From Zygnema cylindricum (taxonomy: Eukaryota; Streptophyta; Zygnematophyceae; Zygnematales; Zygnemataceae): a stretch of 64,000 nt of DNA. Of this stretch, positions 44,716 to 59,689 are shown piece by piece. Numbering within the stretch: the stretch's first letter is position 1; each line of letters begins with the position of its first letter. The notes below the pieces were generated by a model. That model did no database searches. It saw nothing but the letters and a program-made list of their open reading frames with translations, and was not told the DNA's origin. The translations under genes were made by a program, and so were the position numbers. The stretch spans positions 1 to 64,000 of the forward strand of contig JBBHKE010001684.1 of assembly GCA_037447655.1 (NCBI GenBank). Reading direction: 5' to 3'.

Positions 44716-45792
44716 AATGTAGTCTGTATTCCCCAAATACATAATGTAGAGTAGATGTTATTTTCAGCTAAATACAACTAATTAGTAAATTGCAACTAGT
44801 TACTTCAGAGATTTTTACACCTATCATGTCCCCTCCCAATTTAGGGTTAGATATTAAACCGGAACTGACATAGAGATTAAGTGTGAGAGTTTGGCATTTT
44901 AAACAAAGTCAGGTTTAAAATCTATTAACACAATTACTGGTCCGTTCTGCCTAGATTTGCAAGAGTTTATGAAAAAAAAAATTCTTGAAAAAGTTCCAGA
45001 TGTCCAAATAAATGTGAGTTTGTGAGCTTATTGGCAATTTTTGGAGTTTTGTGGCAGGTTTCAGACTAGTATATTAAGTATAATCACACTATAACCGAAT
45101 ATATGAAAAGGTGGAAATAAAAAAAAAAAAAAATAGTAACAGAGCATCCAGAGAGAACTGAAGATCCATATGTATGTATATATCATATGCACATATGCAG
45201 ATATTCAGATTCATAGATGCGTGAATTTCGACGGTTGAACAAAAAAAAAAAAAGACGCGCCCTTTACAATTGTGGTGATGGGGAGGGACGATGCCTGGGA
45301 AAGCACCAGCGACACAATTTTGGCGGCAGCAGGGGAGGGTCGCACAGTGCTCAAGTGACCGCACGTGCGAGAGCCAAGTGACGTTGGGAAGAATACAAAA
45401 AACGCGCGAAGAAAAAAAAAATTGCAAGGGCGTAGAGAATTATTTTTCCATTCATGGCGGCCGAACAGGAGAGGCAAACGCAATTGCATGCCCATGGCTG
45501 TAAAAACTCTACGTCTACGATGTCACAAGAAGACGCGAGACAAACCAAATCGTTTCAAAAATTACGATGCATTTGTGCGACGCTTCGAAAAGTTTCGAAA
45601 ATACGGTGCGACAAAACAGATATGTACACGTTGACAGCCGTCACGGGCGTTGTCGACGTATACAATCGTCACAAACTTAAGTTCCCAATTTCGAGAGAAT
45701 ACATAGAGACACTTGAAATCCGGGTCCGCCGGATCCGCGCTAAAATACAAAGTAAGTACGCTAAGTTACAACTACATGGGTCCGTAGCCTTA

Positions 45793-46577
45793 GGCTGCGG
45801 CCCCATGTGGCTAAGTTCGGGTTTTTTTCTGTCGTTTTCCTTTATAACTTAGCGCCGTACTGCCTAAGTTGCGACCGTACGAAGAAATCGCAAATCTGTA
45901 AAGTACAATTTGCGTCATTCTTGAACTTAGGATGTACAAAATTTTGTCGTCTTGCGGTTTTTCGACCCACTGTCACGTCATTTTCAAGCTTATCATAAAA
46001 CACATCGGCACTGTGTTTTAAGCTAAGCAAATCCGTCTACACCAATCTGAAAATATATTCCCACGTGTGAAAAGATTTTAGAAGTTTTGACGACGAAAAA
46101 AAGTACAAGGTTTGTTTGTTTTTGTCGGCTTGCATGTTGTACGGTTTTTTTTTGCAGGGGTCTCGGCGCTGCAGTGTCATTTCACGCAAAATTTAAAAGT
46201 CTGCGAACGTGAAAAATCTGCGAAGTAATGGCGGCCGGACGGGAGAGGTTTACGTCAAGGCATTTTGCACAGCCACGGGTGCAAGGCTGTACGTCAACGA
46301 TGTCTCGCAAAGACATGCGACATACCAAATCCGCAAAATCGTTTCAAAAATTACGATGTGTCTTGCGACGCTTCAAAAAGTTTCAAGAAAATATGGTGCG
46401 TCATCACAAATTGTACACGGTGACAGCCGTCACGGGCGTTGTCGACGTATACAATTGTCACAAACTTAAGTAATAATTTCGAATGAACACATAGAGACAC
46501 TTGAAATCCGAGTCCGCCGGATCCGCGCTAAAATACAAAGTAAGTACGCTAAGTTACAACTACATGGGGCCGCAGCC
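45793..46577. mobile_element. PIF/Harbinger-like element, compact copy
   Basis: 785 bp, GGCTGCGGCCCCATGTGG…ACATGGGGCCGCAGCC, flanked by TTA (45790-45792, 46578-46580). It lies directly after the 42113-45789 copy and shares the central TTA with it. Confidence 0.85.
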
Positions 46578-46939
46578 TTAGACGATTCAATTTCAATTTT
46601 GCGGCTAAGTGCTTTCACCGTGGAGCTCACATAACGACAAAAAGTTACTGTCTGCAACCATTTTATTTACATGTGGTCGCCGCAGTTTTGTTACCGTAAA
46701 CGCTCGCCGGCCGTGTGAATTGCTAATTTTATTATGACGCTCGACGTTCGTAAGCGCGGCAAAATTTTAAGCGGTTGAAACAATATTATGAAAGTCAAAG
46801 ATGTCCAACCGATTGACCGTCAAATTTATACTCAACGGTACTTTATTTGTACCAATGTGTACTTCAAACGTACGTTTTTTGACAAAATGACGTAAGTGAC
46901 TGTGCGCAACCAAAACAGTCACTGTCATGATCAATTCCC

Positions 46940-47817
46940 TAATTAATTATATAAAGATATGTATATATAAAAATTTAGATTTTTTTTTTCTATGACACCT
47001 ATGCGCACCTTTGTTTTAACTGTGTAGCTATAGTGAAATGACAAGCGCATGCGCATTCTTATTGCAATCGTTACAGTTTAATAGACAATTTATGAATATA
47101 CCACTTGGGCGCCGAGCAGTCGATCCGAACCTGGCCGAATGCTACAGTACAGTACTGTAATTTAGTACGCACAAAGTAAAAATAATTTTCAATCTCCTTT
47201 TTATACGCACATTACGATGAGGCATTTTACTGCGTACAGTACACCGTGTATCGTTATTATTACCGTCAATGACACCATATCGCTGCCCCTGAGATTTATG
47301 CCTTAAATTTCAAATAGTGTAAACGACACTTTTGCTTTTATTGACGGTAAATCCTTAAAACGGTTAAAAAATCAGCTACGTCATTTGGAACTGAAATAGA
47401 ATGAATATCTTTAATATAAACCCCACGATACTGATTCCTTGACGCGATTAACGACACGGTCTACTGTGCTTTTACAGTTCGCACTTCGCAGCCCTCTTGG
47501 CAAAGTACAAAGGAAATAACATCCTTGCCGGCTAATATTTGGACGTTCATATTTCGGACTTCGCCGGTCCCTGGTAAACTCGAGCGACATTGAAACTTTA
47601 GCCTCCCGGCCGGCTATTATATCCGTTATGTTCCTTTCCCTCGATTCCTTCTTTCGCTTCCTAAGTTCCAACTGCAAAGCGCCAATCCTCTCCAAAGTGC
47701 AATTATCTTCAATCCATTCCCAACCTTTCTTGCCTCTCTCTCTCTCCAAATACGCCTCTCCCAGTCAACAGTGAGACACTACCACAATCGCCCTCTCCTG
47801 CCCTCTCCCTTGAACCG
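46940..47817 (+). promoter_or_regulatory. Upstream region and pyrimidine-rich leader of the helicase gene
   Basis: No gene is seen in 46940-47400. The last 90 bases before the ATG are CT-rich (CTCTCTCTCTCTCC …, 47737-47817), as is common for plant 5'UTRs. A TATA box cannot be assigned with confidence. Confidence 0.5.
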
Positions 47818-52702
<4,885 letters not shown>

Positions 52703-54711
52703 CTCTGGTAGCTGGACTTGGTCTTGGTTTTGATTGGCTTACGTGGTAGATGGGTCTCGCAAGAGGTACAGACCTTGGACATCGGATCTAGTGATGTAGC
52801 CATGTGGTACGTTAAAGACAGATAGAGGTTTTAGGTCGATCGATTGCTGGAACTTTTTAACTTTTCCAAAAAGAGAAGGAGAGAGAGAGAGATTAGCAGA
52901 TTCTTGTTTAGACTGTACTGCCGGTGTACAGCATTGGCACCACTGTACCTATGTGTACCACCCTTTTGTACAGTTGCCATGCTGTTGACCAAGGGAATGT
53001 CCCACGAACTGGTATGAAGACACAGTTTTGGGGGCAAAAGAAGAGTAACCAATAATGCAGGTGCATGAATTTTATATATAACTGATGCGTCGGTGCAAAT
53101 TTGGAAACTTACGTTGCAGTTTTTTCGGGAAAAGACTAAGACATTGAATCTGCTATGAGACGAAAAGCATATGGGTAAACCCTGTGGTCTTGAGACCCTC
53201 GTCGAGAATTGTGTGCATCTTGGGCCGATGATACTCGGGTGAGATCCGGTATCTTAAAAGGAGATCAGAAGTCGACATATTTCAAATCAAGGTTCTCCGT
53301 TAAGGTGGTGTGGATTCGGCCAGTACGGTGGTGAGAGGAGAGGAGAGTCGAGTCGAGTCGTCACCGCCTACAATGTTTTTGGTAGAGACATGGAGATGGG
53401 GGACAGCATGCACATGTATATGCTGACACTGTTCACAATTATTTTTCCGTAAGAGACAATGGAGAGTTGGTGAAATGATGGTCCTTGTATATTTGTGTGT
53501 CACATGGACTTCGGGGAAGGGATGTGTTGTGGAATGACTTACATGGGCAACTCTTGTGACCTAAGTTTGCTGAAGTATGTCAAGTATGCCTTTGAATCAT
53601 GTTGTGACTCATGGTTGACATGATGTTTCTTTATCCGTTTTTGGTACAATCTTGTTTATCCTAGCTTCATTTCTTTGCTTCGAAGTAGTTTAAACTTCCA
53701 GCTTCACTTCTGTGAAAAAGTGAATGGAGGTCTCAACTACTTGGAGAAAGATAAAGACCTTGTGTAGGTGCGCATGCTGTTTTTGTGCATGCATCATACA
53801 CGCTGTAGTTGTGGATGGTTTATGATCAAAGGATTCTGTAGAGAATCTGTGGTGTAACTTTTTTACCTTGTTTTGAATGTGGGGTCTTCCGAAAGACTTT
53901 TTGGCTTGCTTTGTGCAGTGTCGTTCTACTCGTTTGCGTTTATGTTTGTGCAAGTTCATGTCAATACTCGTCTCCATTGTGATGTTTGTTGGTTAGTGAA
54001 AAGCCAGATTCAAGTTTTTCTGACAGAAACCGAATGAAAAGAGATCCTAATGGTGATGGTGGGTAAACACGAATTCTGTGTTTCTTTGGAAAATTTTACT
54101 GGCCGCCTGGATTAAAGTTTAGCAAATCTTGTAAAAACCGCCAATGAAGGAAGCCCATAAAAATGGGTGTTTTTTAATCCTTCACCATTTACCAAAGTTG
54201 AGAACTCCCAAGGAAAAATGATATTTTTGTAAATTCATCATATAGCAGGTCACTTGTTGAGTGGCTGTTGGCCATTTTTTACGGACACAGAAAAAATACT
54301 TTTGTGTAAAACTAACGAATCATAACAGCGAAAATCTGGCCACAGGATTCCAATCGAAAACAGTATACTACTTTTAAGTCAAGCAATGTTTAGGCAATCC
54401 AAGCTGTTTAGCTTTATGATCGATCTTCTGATTTTCTTTCTGAGGCAAATTATGGAAAAGTAACGTCCATTTGTGATGTCACTATTGAAAATTGGAAACC
54501 TATGTGACGAGAAAATGAACATTAGATTGCCCGAAAATGTTTAACACTAAAAAGCGACGGGTAGCGTCGTTTCCATGTTAAGCCCAACATGATCACAGAA
54601 AAAAAAAGGGTGTTCCTTAAGTAAGTTGATTCCTCTTTTTCTCTCTCCCATTAAAGATAGTGAACCATCATCTTCATTACAGGCAATGAACCCCATCCGG
54701 ATCTTGTCTGT
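52703..54711. other. 3' flank of the helicase gene, no further gene seen
   Basis: The first part should be 3'UTR on the plus strand; no clear AATAAA signal was picked out. Several short frames occur but none has a recognisable domain or splice pattern. Confidence 0.5.
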
Positions 54712-54829
54712 TCCTCCTTCACTTCGCGACAGCACCTGCTCCCCGTAAACGTGTACCTCCGGATCTCTTTTCCTCCTTCACTTCGCGACAGCACCTGCTC
54801 CCCGCAAACGTGTACCTCCGGATCCGGCC
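54712..54829. repeat. 59-bp tandem duplication
   Basis: TCCTCCTTCACTTCGCGACA … GTGTACCTCCGGATC appears twice (54712 and 54771) with one or two differences. Confidence 0.88.
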
Positions 54830-55332
54830 AGCGGCCGGTGCCAACCGTACGCCCACGGACGAAAGTAAATTGACTCTAATATAACCACCAAAGTGCGACG
54901 GTATTAGAGTTCAAAAGTACCTTTTTCGTACGAAAATCAAACAACGTAACGGGAAATGTCGTTTACATTCGAACTACAAGCGTAATTCATCCGTATTCAT
55001 CCGTTCATAAATGCTGATTTTCAATTATGTAACTTCGCATAATTTACATGTAAACTTCGACGGTGGTCTCGACGTAACTGACATTCAGCGCGACAATAGT
55101 ACTAACGTGAGAATATACGGACTGACAGTTTTTGTACTTCTACATAATTTAGTATTCATAATTACAGTGCAGATAATTATCGCCGACATAACCCAATATA
55201 TAGTACTTAAATAAAGTAGAGTAAAATTCCTTTTTAAAAAAGTTCTATCACATAAATTAGAGTAAATTACTCTAATTATTTTTTTTACTTTTTTTTACTC
55301 TAATTTTTTCATTACTCTAATTACGATTCGCG
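54830..55332. other. AT-rich non-coding stretch
   Basis: ACTCTAATT/AATTAGAGT motifs recur on both strands (54880-54910, 55245-55325), suggesting a small degraded TIR element. No gene. Confidence 0.4.
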
Positions 55333-55800
55333 GTGTAGTACATTTTTTGCCAATTAGTACACTTTTTGCCAATTAGTTCACTTTTTGCCAATTAGTACAT
55401 TTTTTGCCCAATTAGTACATTTTTTCCCCAATTAGTACATTTTTTCCCCAATTAGTACATTTTTTCCCCAATTAGTACATTTTTTCCCCAATTAGTACAT
55501 TAGTACATTTTTTCCCCAATTAGTACATTTTCCCCTAATTAGTACATTTTTCCCCAATTAGTACATTTTTCCCCCAATTAGTACATTTTTTCCCCAATTA
55601 GTACATTAGTACATTTTTTCCCCAATTAGTACATTAGTACATTTTTCCCCCAATTAGTACATTTTTTCCCAATTAGTACATTTTTCCCCAATTAGTACAT
55701 TTTCGCTCAATTAGTACATTTTTTCCCAATTAGTACATTTTTGTCCAATTAGTACATTTTTGTCCAATTAGTACATTTTTGCCCAATTAGTACATTTTTG
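55333..55800. repeat. 20-bp minisatellite, about 23 copies
   Basis: The unit AATTAGTACATTTTTTCCCC repeats over about 470 bp, with length variants where TTAGTACA is doubled and edge units reading TTTTTGCC or TTTTTGTCC. There is no alternation of constant repeat and unique spacer. Confidence 0.92.
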
Positions 55801-56328
55801 TATCAATAGTTAAAATAAACACTTGGTAGTACTTAAAGGTAAGTTCTGATTTGAAACAACAATTTTTTAACTCTGGTGAATTTTATCACAATGGAACCTC
55901 TCTATACTAATATCTTGTTAAGCCTTTGGAGGCTTTCCAAGTATTTTATCCGACTCTTGTTTCTTTAAAATGCCATCCGTCAAAAGTTTACATCTTTTCC
56001 TCTTTATGCATGTAAAATTTTACATATAGCCCGCAATCGGTGTTGATATACACATAAATCAACATTGTATTCGCCAATAAACATACGACTCGGTCCTTTT
56101 TTGCACCTATTTTTTACAAACTAAACATTTCATATTAATTTGCGAATACTAACCCAAATAGCTATATTTATAATTTTGGTGAGTTGAATCATATTTGGAA
56201 TGTCGTCAAAAGAGACATTTTACGTATCAATTGGCCAGAAAAACACTGTGATACTCGGTAAGCTTCTGCCTGAAGATGTAGCAGTCAGGAATCTTTCAAC
56301 CTTTTCAATTTTTGAAAAAGGTGAAGAG
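55801..56328. other. Non-coding stretch before tRNA-Ile
   Basis: AT-rich, no gene or clear repeat seen. Confidence 0.45.
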
Positions 56329-56402
56329 TGGCCTGTACAGGGATCGAACCTGTGACCTTGGCGTTATTAGCACCACGCTCTAACCAGCTGAGCTAACAGG
56401 CC
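56329..56402 (-). tRNA. trnI-AAT: tRNA-Ile (anticodon AAT)
   Basis: The 74-nt minus-strand cloverleaf starts GGCCTGTTAGCTCAGCTGG, has anticodon loop CTAATAA (anticodon AAT, read as AAU/IAU) and the T-arm CAGGTTCGATCCCTG. It ends ACAGGCC plus discriminator A. The acceptor stem GGCCTGT/ACAGGCC is perfect. Box A and box B match the pol III consensus. There is no intron and no encoded CCA, as expected for a nuclear gene. Confidence 0.96.
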
Positions 56403-56429
56403 ATGCATTCAAAAGGACACGCAAAGTTT

Positions 56430-57052
56430 TTATTCCGTGTGCTTAGAAATGAGTGGTACCACGTAAGATAAGATCGTATATTTAAAATCGTCAAATATTT
56501 TGTTTCACCGACCAACTTCAACTCGAAATTGTCATTTGCATACCATGTACGTGCGGACGAGGGCATCGTACCACACACATTTTGTACTCTTTGCAAACGC
56601 TTGTCAGATGCCAGCTCATTATTTTGAGAGTTTCTGCTTTTTCGCGTGACGAATGAGTGCTTCCACAAATAGTGTGACGAATGGCCGGTAACAAAAATAG
56701 CGCAACGAAAGCTCGTTACGACTTACGTGATCACTTTCGTGATTGCCGTTGAATTTTTGAATGCATATATCATTTGCGAAATTTTTCGATTTCCGTTGGT
56801 TTGCCGTCGTGACACGTATGTTCATTATCCAACGTGTCGCGGCTCAATTTTTTCTGTAACTACAGAAACTTTCGAAGCGAATGCTTCGCGAAAAAACATC
56901 CAACGGTCTTACCTCCCAGACCTTTGGAGAATATTGGCAAGATTCTCTGTAATGTTGTTCGCTTATAAAAACAAAATAAAAGGTACGGTGTAGTACGGAT
57001 AGGTCCGGATTTCTGTAAACAACCTCACTTTTCGTATGATGGAACGCCACCC
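56430..57052. mobile_element. Harbinger-like element, left end missing, next to tRNA-Ile
   Basis: Related to 3200-3776: GAGTGGTACCACGT at the left, TTGGAGAATATTGGCAAGAT / CTGTAATGTTGTT and CAACCTCACTTTTCGTATGAT at the right. It ends CCACCC followed by TAA. The left terminus is not found; homology fades close to the tRNA gene. Confidence 0.6.
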
Positions 57053-57447
57053 TAACTCACAATGACTTGTGCGCAACTATATAGAGTACAAAGAGTATGG
57101 TACACTGGTTCCCCATTGAAGACGAAAACCAACCCTTTACACCCACAGTCACCGACCTCAATCAACAGGGTGGAAGTTAAAAAAGTTGTACAAGCCGCCA
57201 ATAAAGTTGTAGAGCTACGTTATGTTAAGGGCAGGGTTGGTAATTTGGTACACCTCGTGTCACTATGAGCGTTCATGTTTTTTTCGCCACTTAAATCAAG
57301 TTTTCCTCCACACATGAGGGTCAAATCTGCATTTGAAGACTTCGAATGAAAAAAATGAGCCTATTACCATTCCATCGCAACCGCTAAATTAATAATTCAA
57401 CAAGGTGCATGGAAAAGATAAGGTTAAGGCCAGAAAAAAACATTAAC
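57053..57447. other. Non-coding stretch
   Basis: Only a 68-codon frame without recognisable features; no gene is supported. Confidence 0.45.
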
Positions 57448-57645
57448 ACTCGTATTAGGCGATGATTTTTTGTATTTTTTACTCGTATTAGGCGATGATT
57501 TTTTGTATTTTTTACTCGTATTAGGCGATGATTTTTTGTATTTTTTACTCGTATTAGGCGATGATTTTTTGTATTTTTTACTCGTATTAGGCGATGATTT
57601 TTTGTATTTTTTACTCGTATTAGGCGACGATATTTTGTATTTTTT
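57448..57645. repeat. 33-bp tandem repeat, six copies
   Basis: The unit ACTCGTATTAGGCGATGATT + TTTTGTATTTTTT is almost perfectly repeated. As 33 is a multiple of three it gives an open frame of repeated hydrophobic 11-mers, but there is no sign that this is a gene. Confidence 0.93.
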
Positions 57646-57923
57646 CGTAAATATTTTATTTGAGACTTTAGTTTACACTTGTCTTCTGATTTGCCAAGTT
57701 GTCATTTATTTGTAGTTAAACATCATGTTTTTATTCCTTTCAATTGCTCAAATGGTTCACCATAGCAATTTGGTTAAGAAAATACATTGTAATGGATTTA
57801 GTATGTACTTATCACAAGGTCGTAAAAGCGATATTGTGTACTTAAAATATGCAAATAGTAAAAGTTAAATAAGGAAGCACGATGAAAACCCTAAAAAAAG
57901 AAACTGCAAGGCAAAAACGAAAT

Positions 57924-57995
57924 TCGAAAATTGAATGTGGGTCGAAAATTGAATGTGGGTCGAAAATTGAATGTGGGTCGAAAATTGAATGTGGT
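57924..57995. repeat. 18-bp tandem repeat, four copies
   Basis: TCGAAAATTGAATGTGGG repeated four times, the last incomplete. Confidence 0.9.
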
Positions 57996-58859
57996 CACAT
58001 GAGCAAATGAGATAGCCTCGTAAAGTTGTATAAAGGAGGCCCAACTGAACCCAAAGGAGGTGGTTTACTTGGTCAAGCGTGGAACAAAGAGTGGAATTAA
58101 TAGGTGTAGATAATAGTTAACCTCTAACACCATGAACCACGTGAGAGAGGAAACGAGCATGTGAAGAATTAGAGGGGAGACTCCAAGAAGCTCAGATTGA
58201 AAGTAAAGTAAAAAAAAGTCGACAACCTATAAGCGATTGATTATTGGAGATGCATAATACACCGAGTAATAAGGGTGGAGAAAATCTCCATACTGCTTGT
58301 TAGACTCGCGGTCCAAAGACCGACGACCAAGAAAGTGTGGAGGACGTTCATGTGGCGACCATCAAAGGCAAAAACAGAAAAAGAACAAATGTAGAAGAGA
58401 GAGGGGAAGTGCGAGTGAGGTAGGGGCGGTAGTGCATGAAACACCTTCAATAATGAGCAAAAAACTACCTGAGAGTCAAGAAGGTGAGAGAGGTGATCTA
58501 TGTGGGATAAGTGCAGAATCGAGAATATGGGTCACAAAAGTACTTGAGTCTAACGAGCACCCTAACACAGGAACACTCGAATGGAGTTTTTTGTTGTTGT
58601 TTTTTTGCGTTCATTTATTCATATACATATATTTTATAAGTGGCGCAATCCTGGTCCAGAGAGTGGATGATATGTGTGACGTCACCCACCAAAACCCCCT
58701 TGTGGTATTCAATCTTACAGCAAGTAAATTATTTATGGCCAGTGGAGCGAAAGTCGAAGAAAGGTATCCACACTAGAAGAAAAACAGTCCAACCACCACA
58801 AGGAAACAACACAAAGGTCGTCACTGCTTGTGCTTAGGACCTCATCTCACGGAAAAAGA
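57996..58859. other. Stretch with no supported gene
   Basis: A 159-codon plus-strand frame (58297-58776) exists but lacks any recognisable domain. It contains a low-complexity hydrophobic run and has no splice or homology support. Confidence 0.4.
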
Positions 58860-59220
58860 AATCGAGGGCAAAGCGGAAAGGAGGGAGGGACGAGGACGGA
58901 GGGGGGGGGGAGGGGGGAGAGAGGAGGGAGGGNNNNNNNNNNGAGGGAGGAGGGAGGGTCGAGGACGGAGGGAGGGAGGCGAGGACGGAGGGAGGGAGAC
59001 GGGGACGGAGTGAGGTAGACGAGGACGGAGGAGGGACGAGGAGGGAAGGAGGGGAGTGAGGGAGGGGAGTGAGGGAGGGGAGTGAGGGAGGGAGAGACGA
59101 GGGAAGGAAGCGGGTAGGGGAGGAGGATGGGGTGAGAGATTGGGGGTAGGGAAGGGAAGGGAGGGAAAGGTAGTTGATGGAAGGGAGGTGAGGGAAGGGG
59201 AGGGGGAGGAAACAGGAGCA
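58860..59220. repeat. GA-rich low-complexity tract with a 10-base assembly gap
   Basis: GAGGGAGG/GAGGACGGAGG units over 360 bp. Ten N lie at 58933-58942. The Ser/Pro-rich and Gly/Arg-rich frames on both strands are products of the repeat. Confidence 0.92.
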
Positions 59221-59689
59221 TAGTTGCTCACACATGCATACGAGATCCAAAGCAACTTATTTGTCTCCATCCTTCATTGTCCCTACCCATCATTCCTGCA
59301 TCCTTACATTCATCCATACATAGTACATACATACACACTGTACATCCTGTATTCTCTTTTCTAGTTGGGAAAAAGAACCTCAGACTTATAAAGATGTACG
59401 GTTGGGTATGAACGAGAAATTTCCGCTTTGCAAATATACAAACAGTACAAAGAGTCTAACAACAAAAGAAAAAAAAATGTGTACAAGCATTATCCAAAGA
59501 TGGATAAACCAACTGTTCCTACTTTTTCACATCATCCTATACCTTTCAAATTGTTGTTACGTACTTGACTCACATTTTTTCACGAGGACAGAACCTAGGA
59601 CAGTAGATACAACAAAACTAGACACAATAAAACTAAATTGTTTTATAAGAAAAGATTGACCTAAAGACCTAAAGAGACCTATTTACTTA
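59221..59689. other. 3' flank of the unknown gene
   Basis: AT-rich; should hold the 3'UTR of the minus-strand gene that stops at 59690. The direct repeat GACCTAAAGACCTAAAGA lies at about 59659. No other feature. Confidence 0.45.

Larger units (their letters stand above)
42113..45789. mobile_element. PIF/Harbinger-like element with a 2.9-kb insert
   Basis: It begins GACTGCGGCCCCATGTGG and ends with the complement of GGCTACGGACCCATGT, flanked by TTA (42110-42112, 45790-45792). Bases 42113-42520 and 45452-45789 match the compact copy next to it (45793-46577). The middle, about 42525-45450, is extra DNA: AT-rich, a degenerate repeat array (43930-44420) and a G-rich purine tract (44595-44710). 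No transposase is recognised. Confidence 0.78.
39431..46939. mobile_element. Large foldback/long-TIR element with nested insertions
   Basis: GGGAATTGATCATGA starts the left arm, and its reverse complement ends the right arm at 46939. The arms stay complementary for about 0.7 kb: left 39431-39852 plus 40603-40880; right 46939-46578 plus 42112 to about 41050. TAAT lies just outside each tip, so a short duplication is possible. Interruptions are two Harbinger-like elements in tandem and one hAT-like MITE in the right arm, and one Harbinger-like element in the left arm. No transposase frame is visible. Confidence 0.72.

Noticed and set aside
45454-45852. 132-codon frame inside a Harbinger-like element, possibly transposase
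   Set aside because: It crosses the element boundary at 45789 and has no DDE or Myb-like features. The related copy at 46209-46473 is not open in the same way.
47411-47749. 112-codon minus-strand frame just upstream of the helicase gene
   Set aside because: It overlaps the helicase leader; charged and low in complexity, with no recognised domain, so probably chance.
55333-55800. Regular repeat array that might suggest CRISPR
   Set aside because: There are no unique spacers between constant repeats, the unit is only 20 bp and AT-rich, and the genome is eukaryotic.
57470-57715. 81-codon frame of repeated LLVLGDDF units
   Set aside because: Produced by a 33-bp tandem repeat; no coding evidence.
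58297-58776. 159-codon plus-strand frame
   Set aside because: No recognised domain and no splice or neighbour support; mixed low-complexity composition. Kept only as part of a non-coding stretch.
58834-59270. Overlapping 124-142-codon Ser/Pro-rich frames on the minus strand and Gly/Arg-rich ones on the plus strand
   Set aside because: They are translations of a GA-rich low-complexity tract and read through ten N bases.
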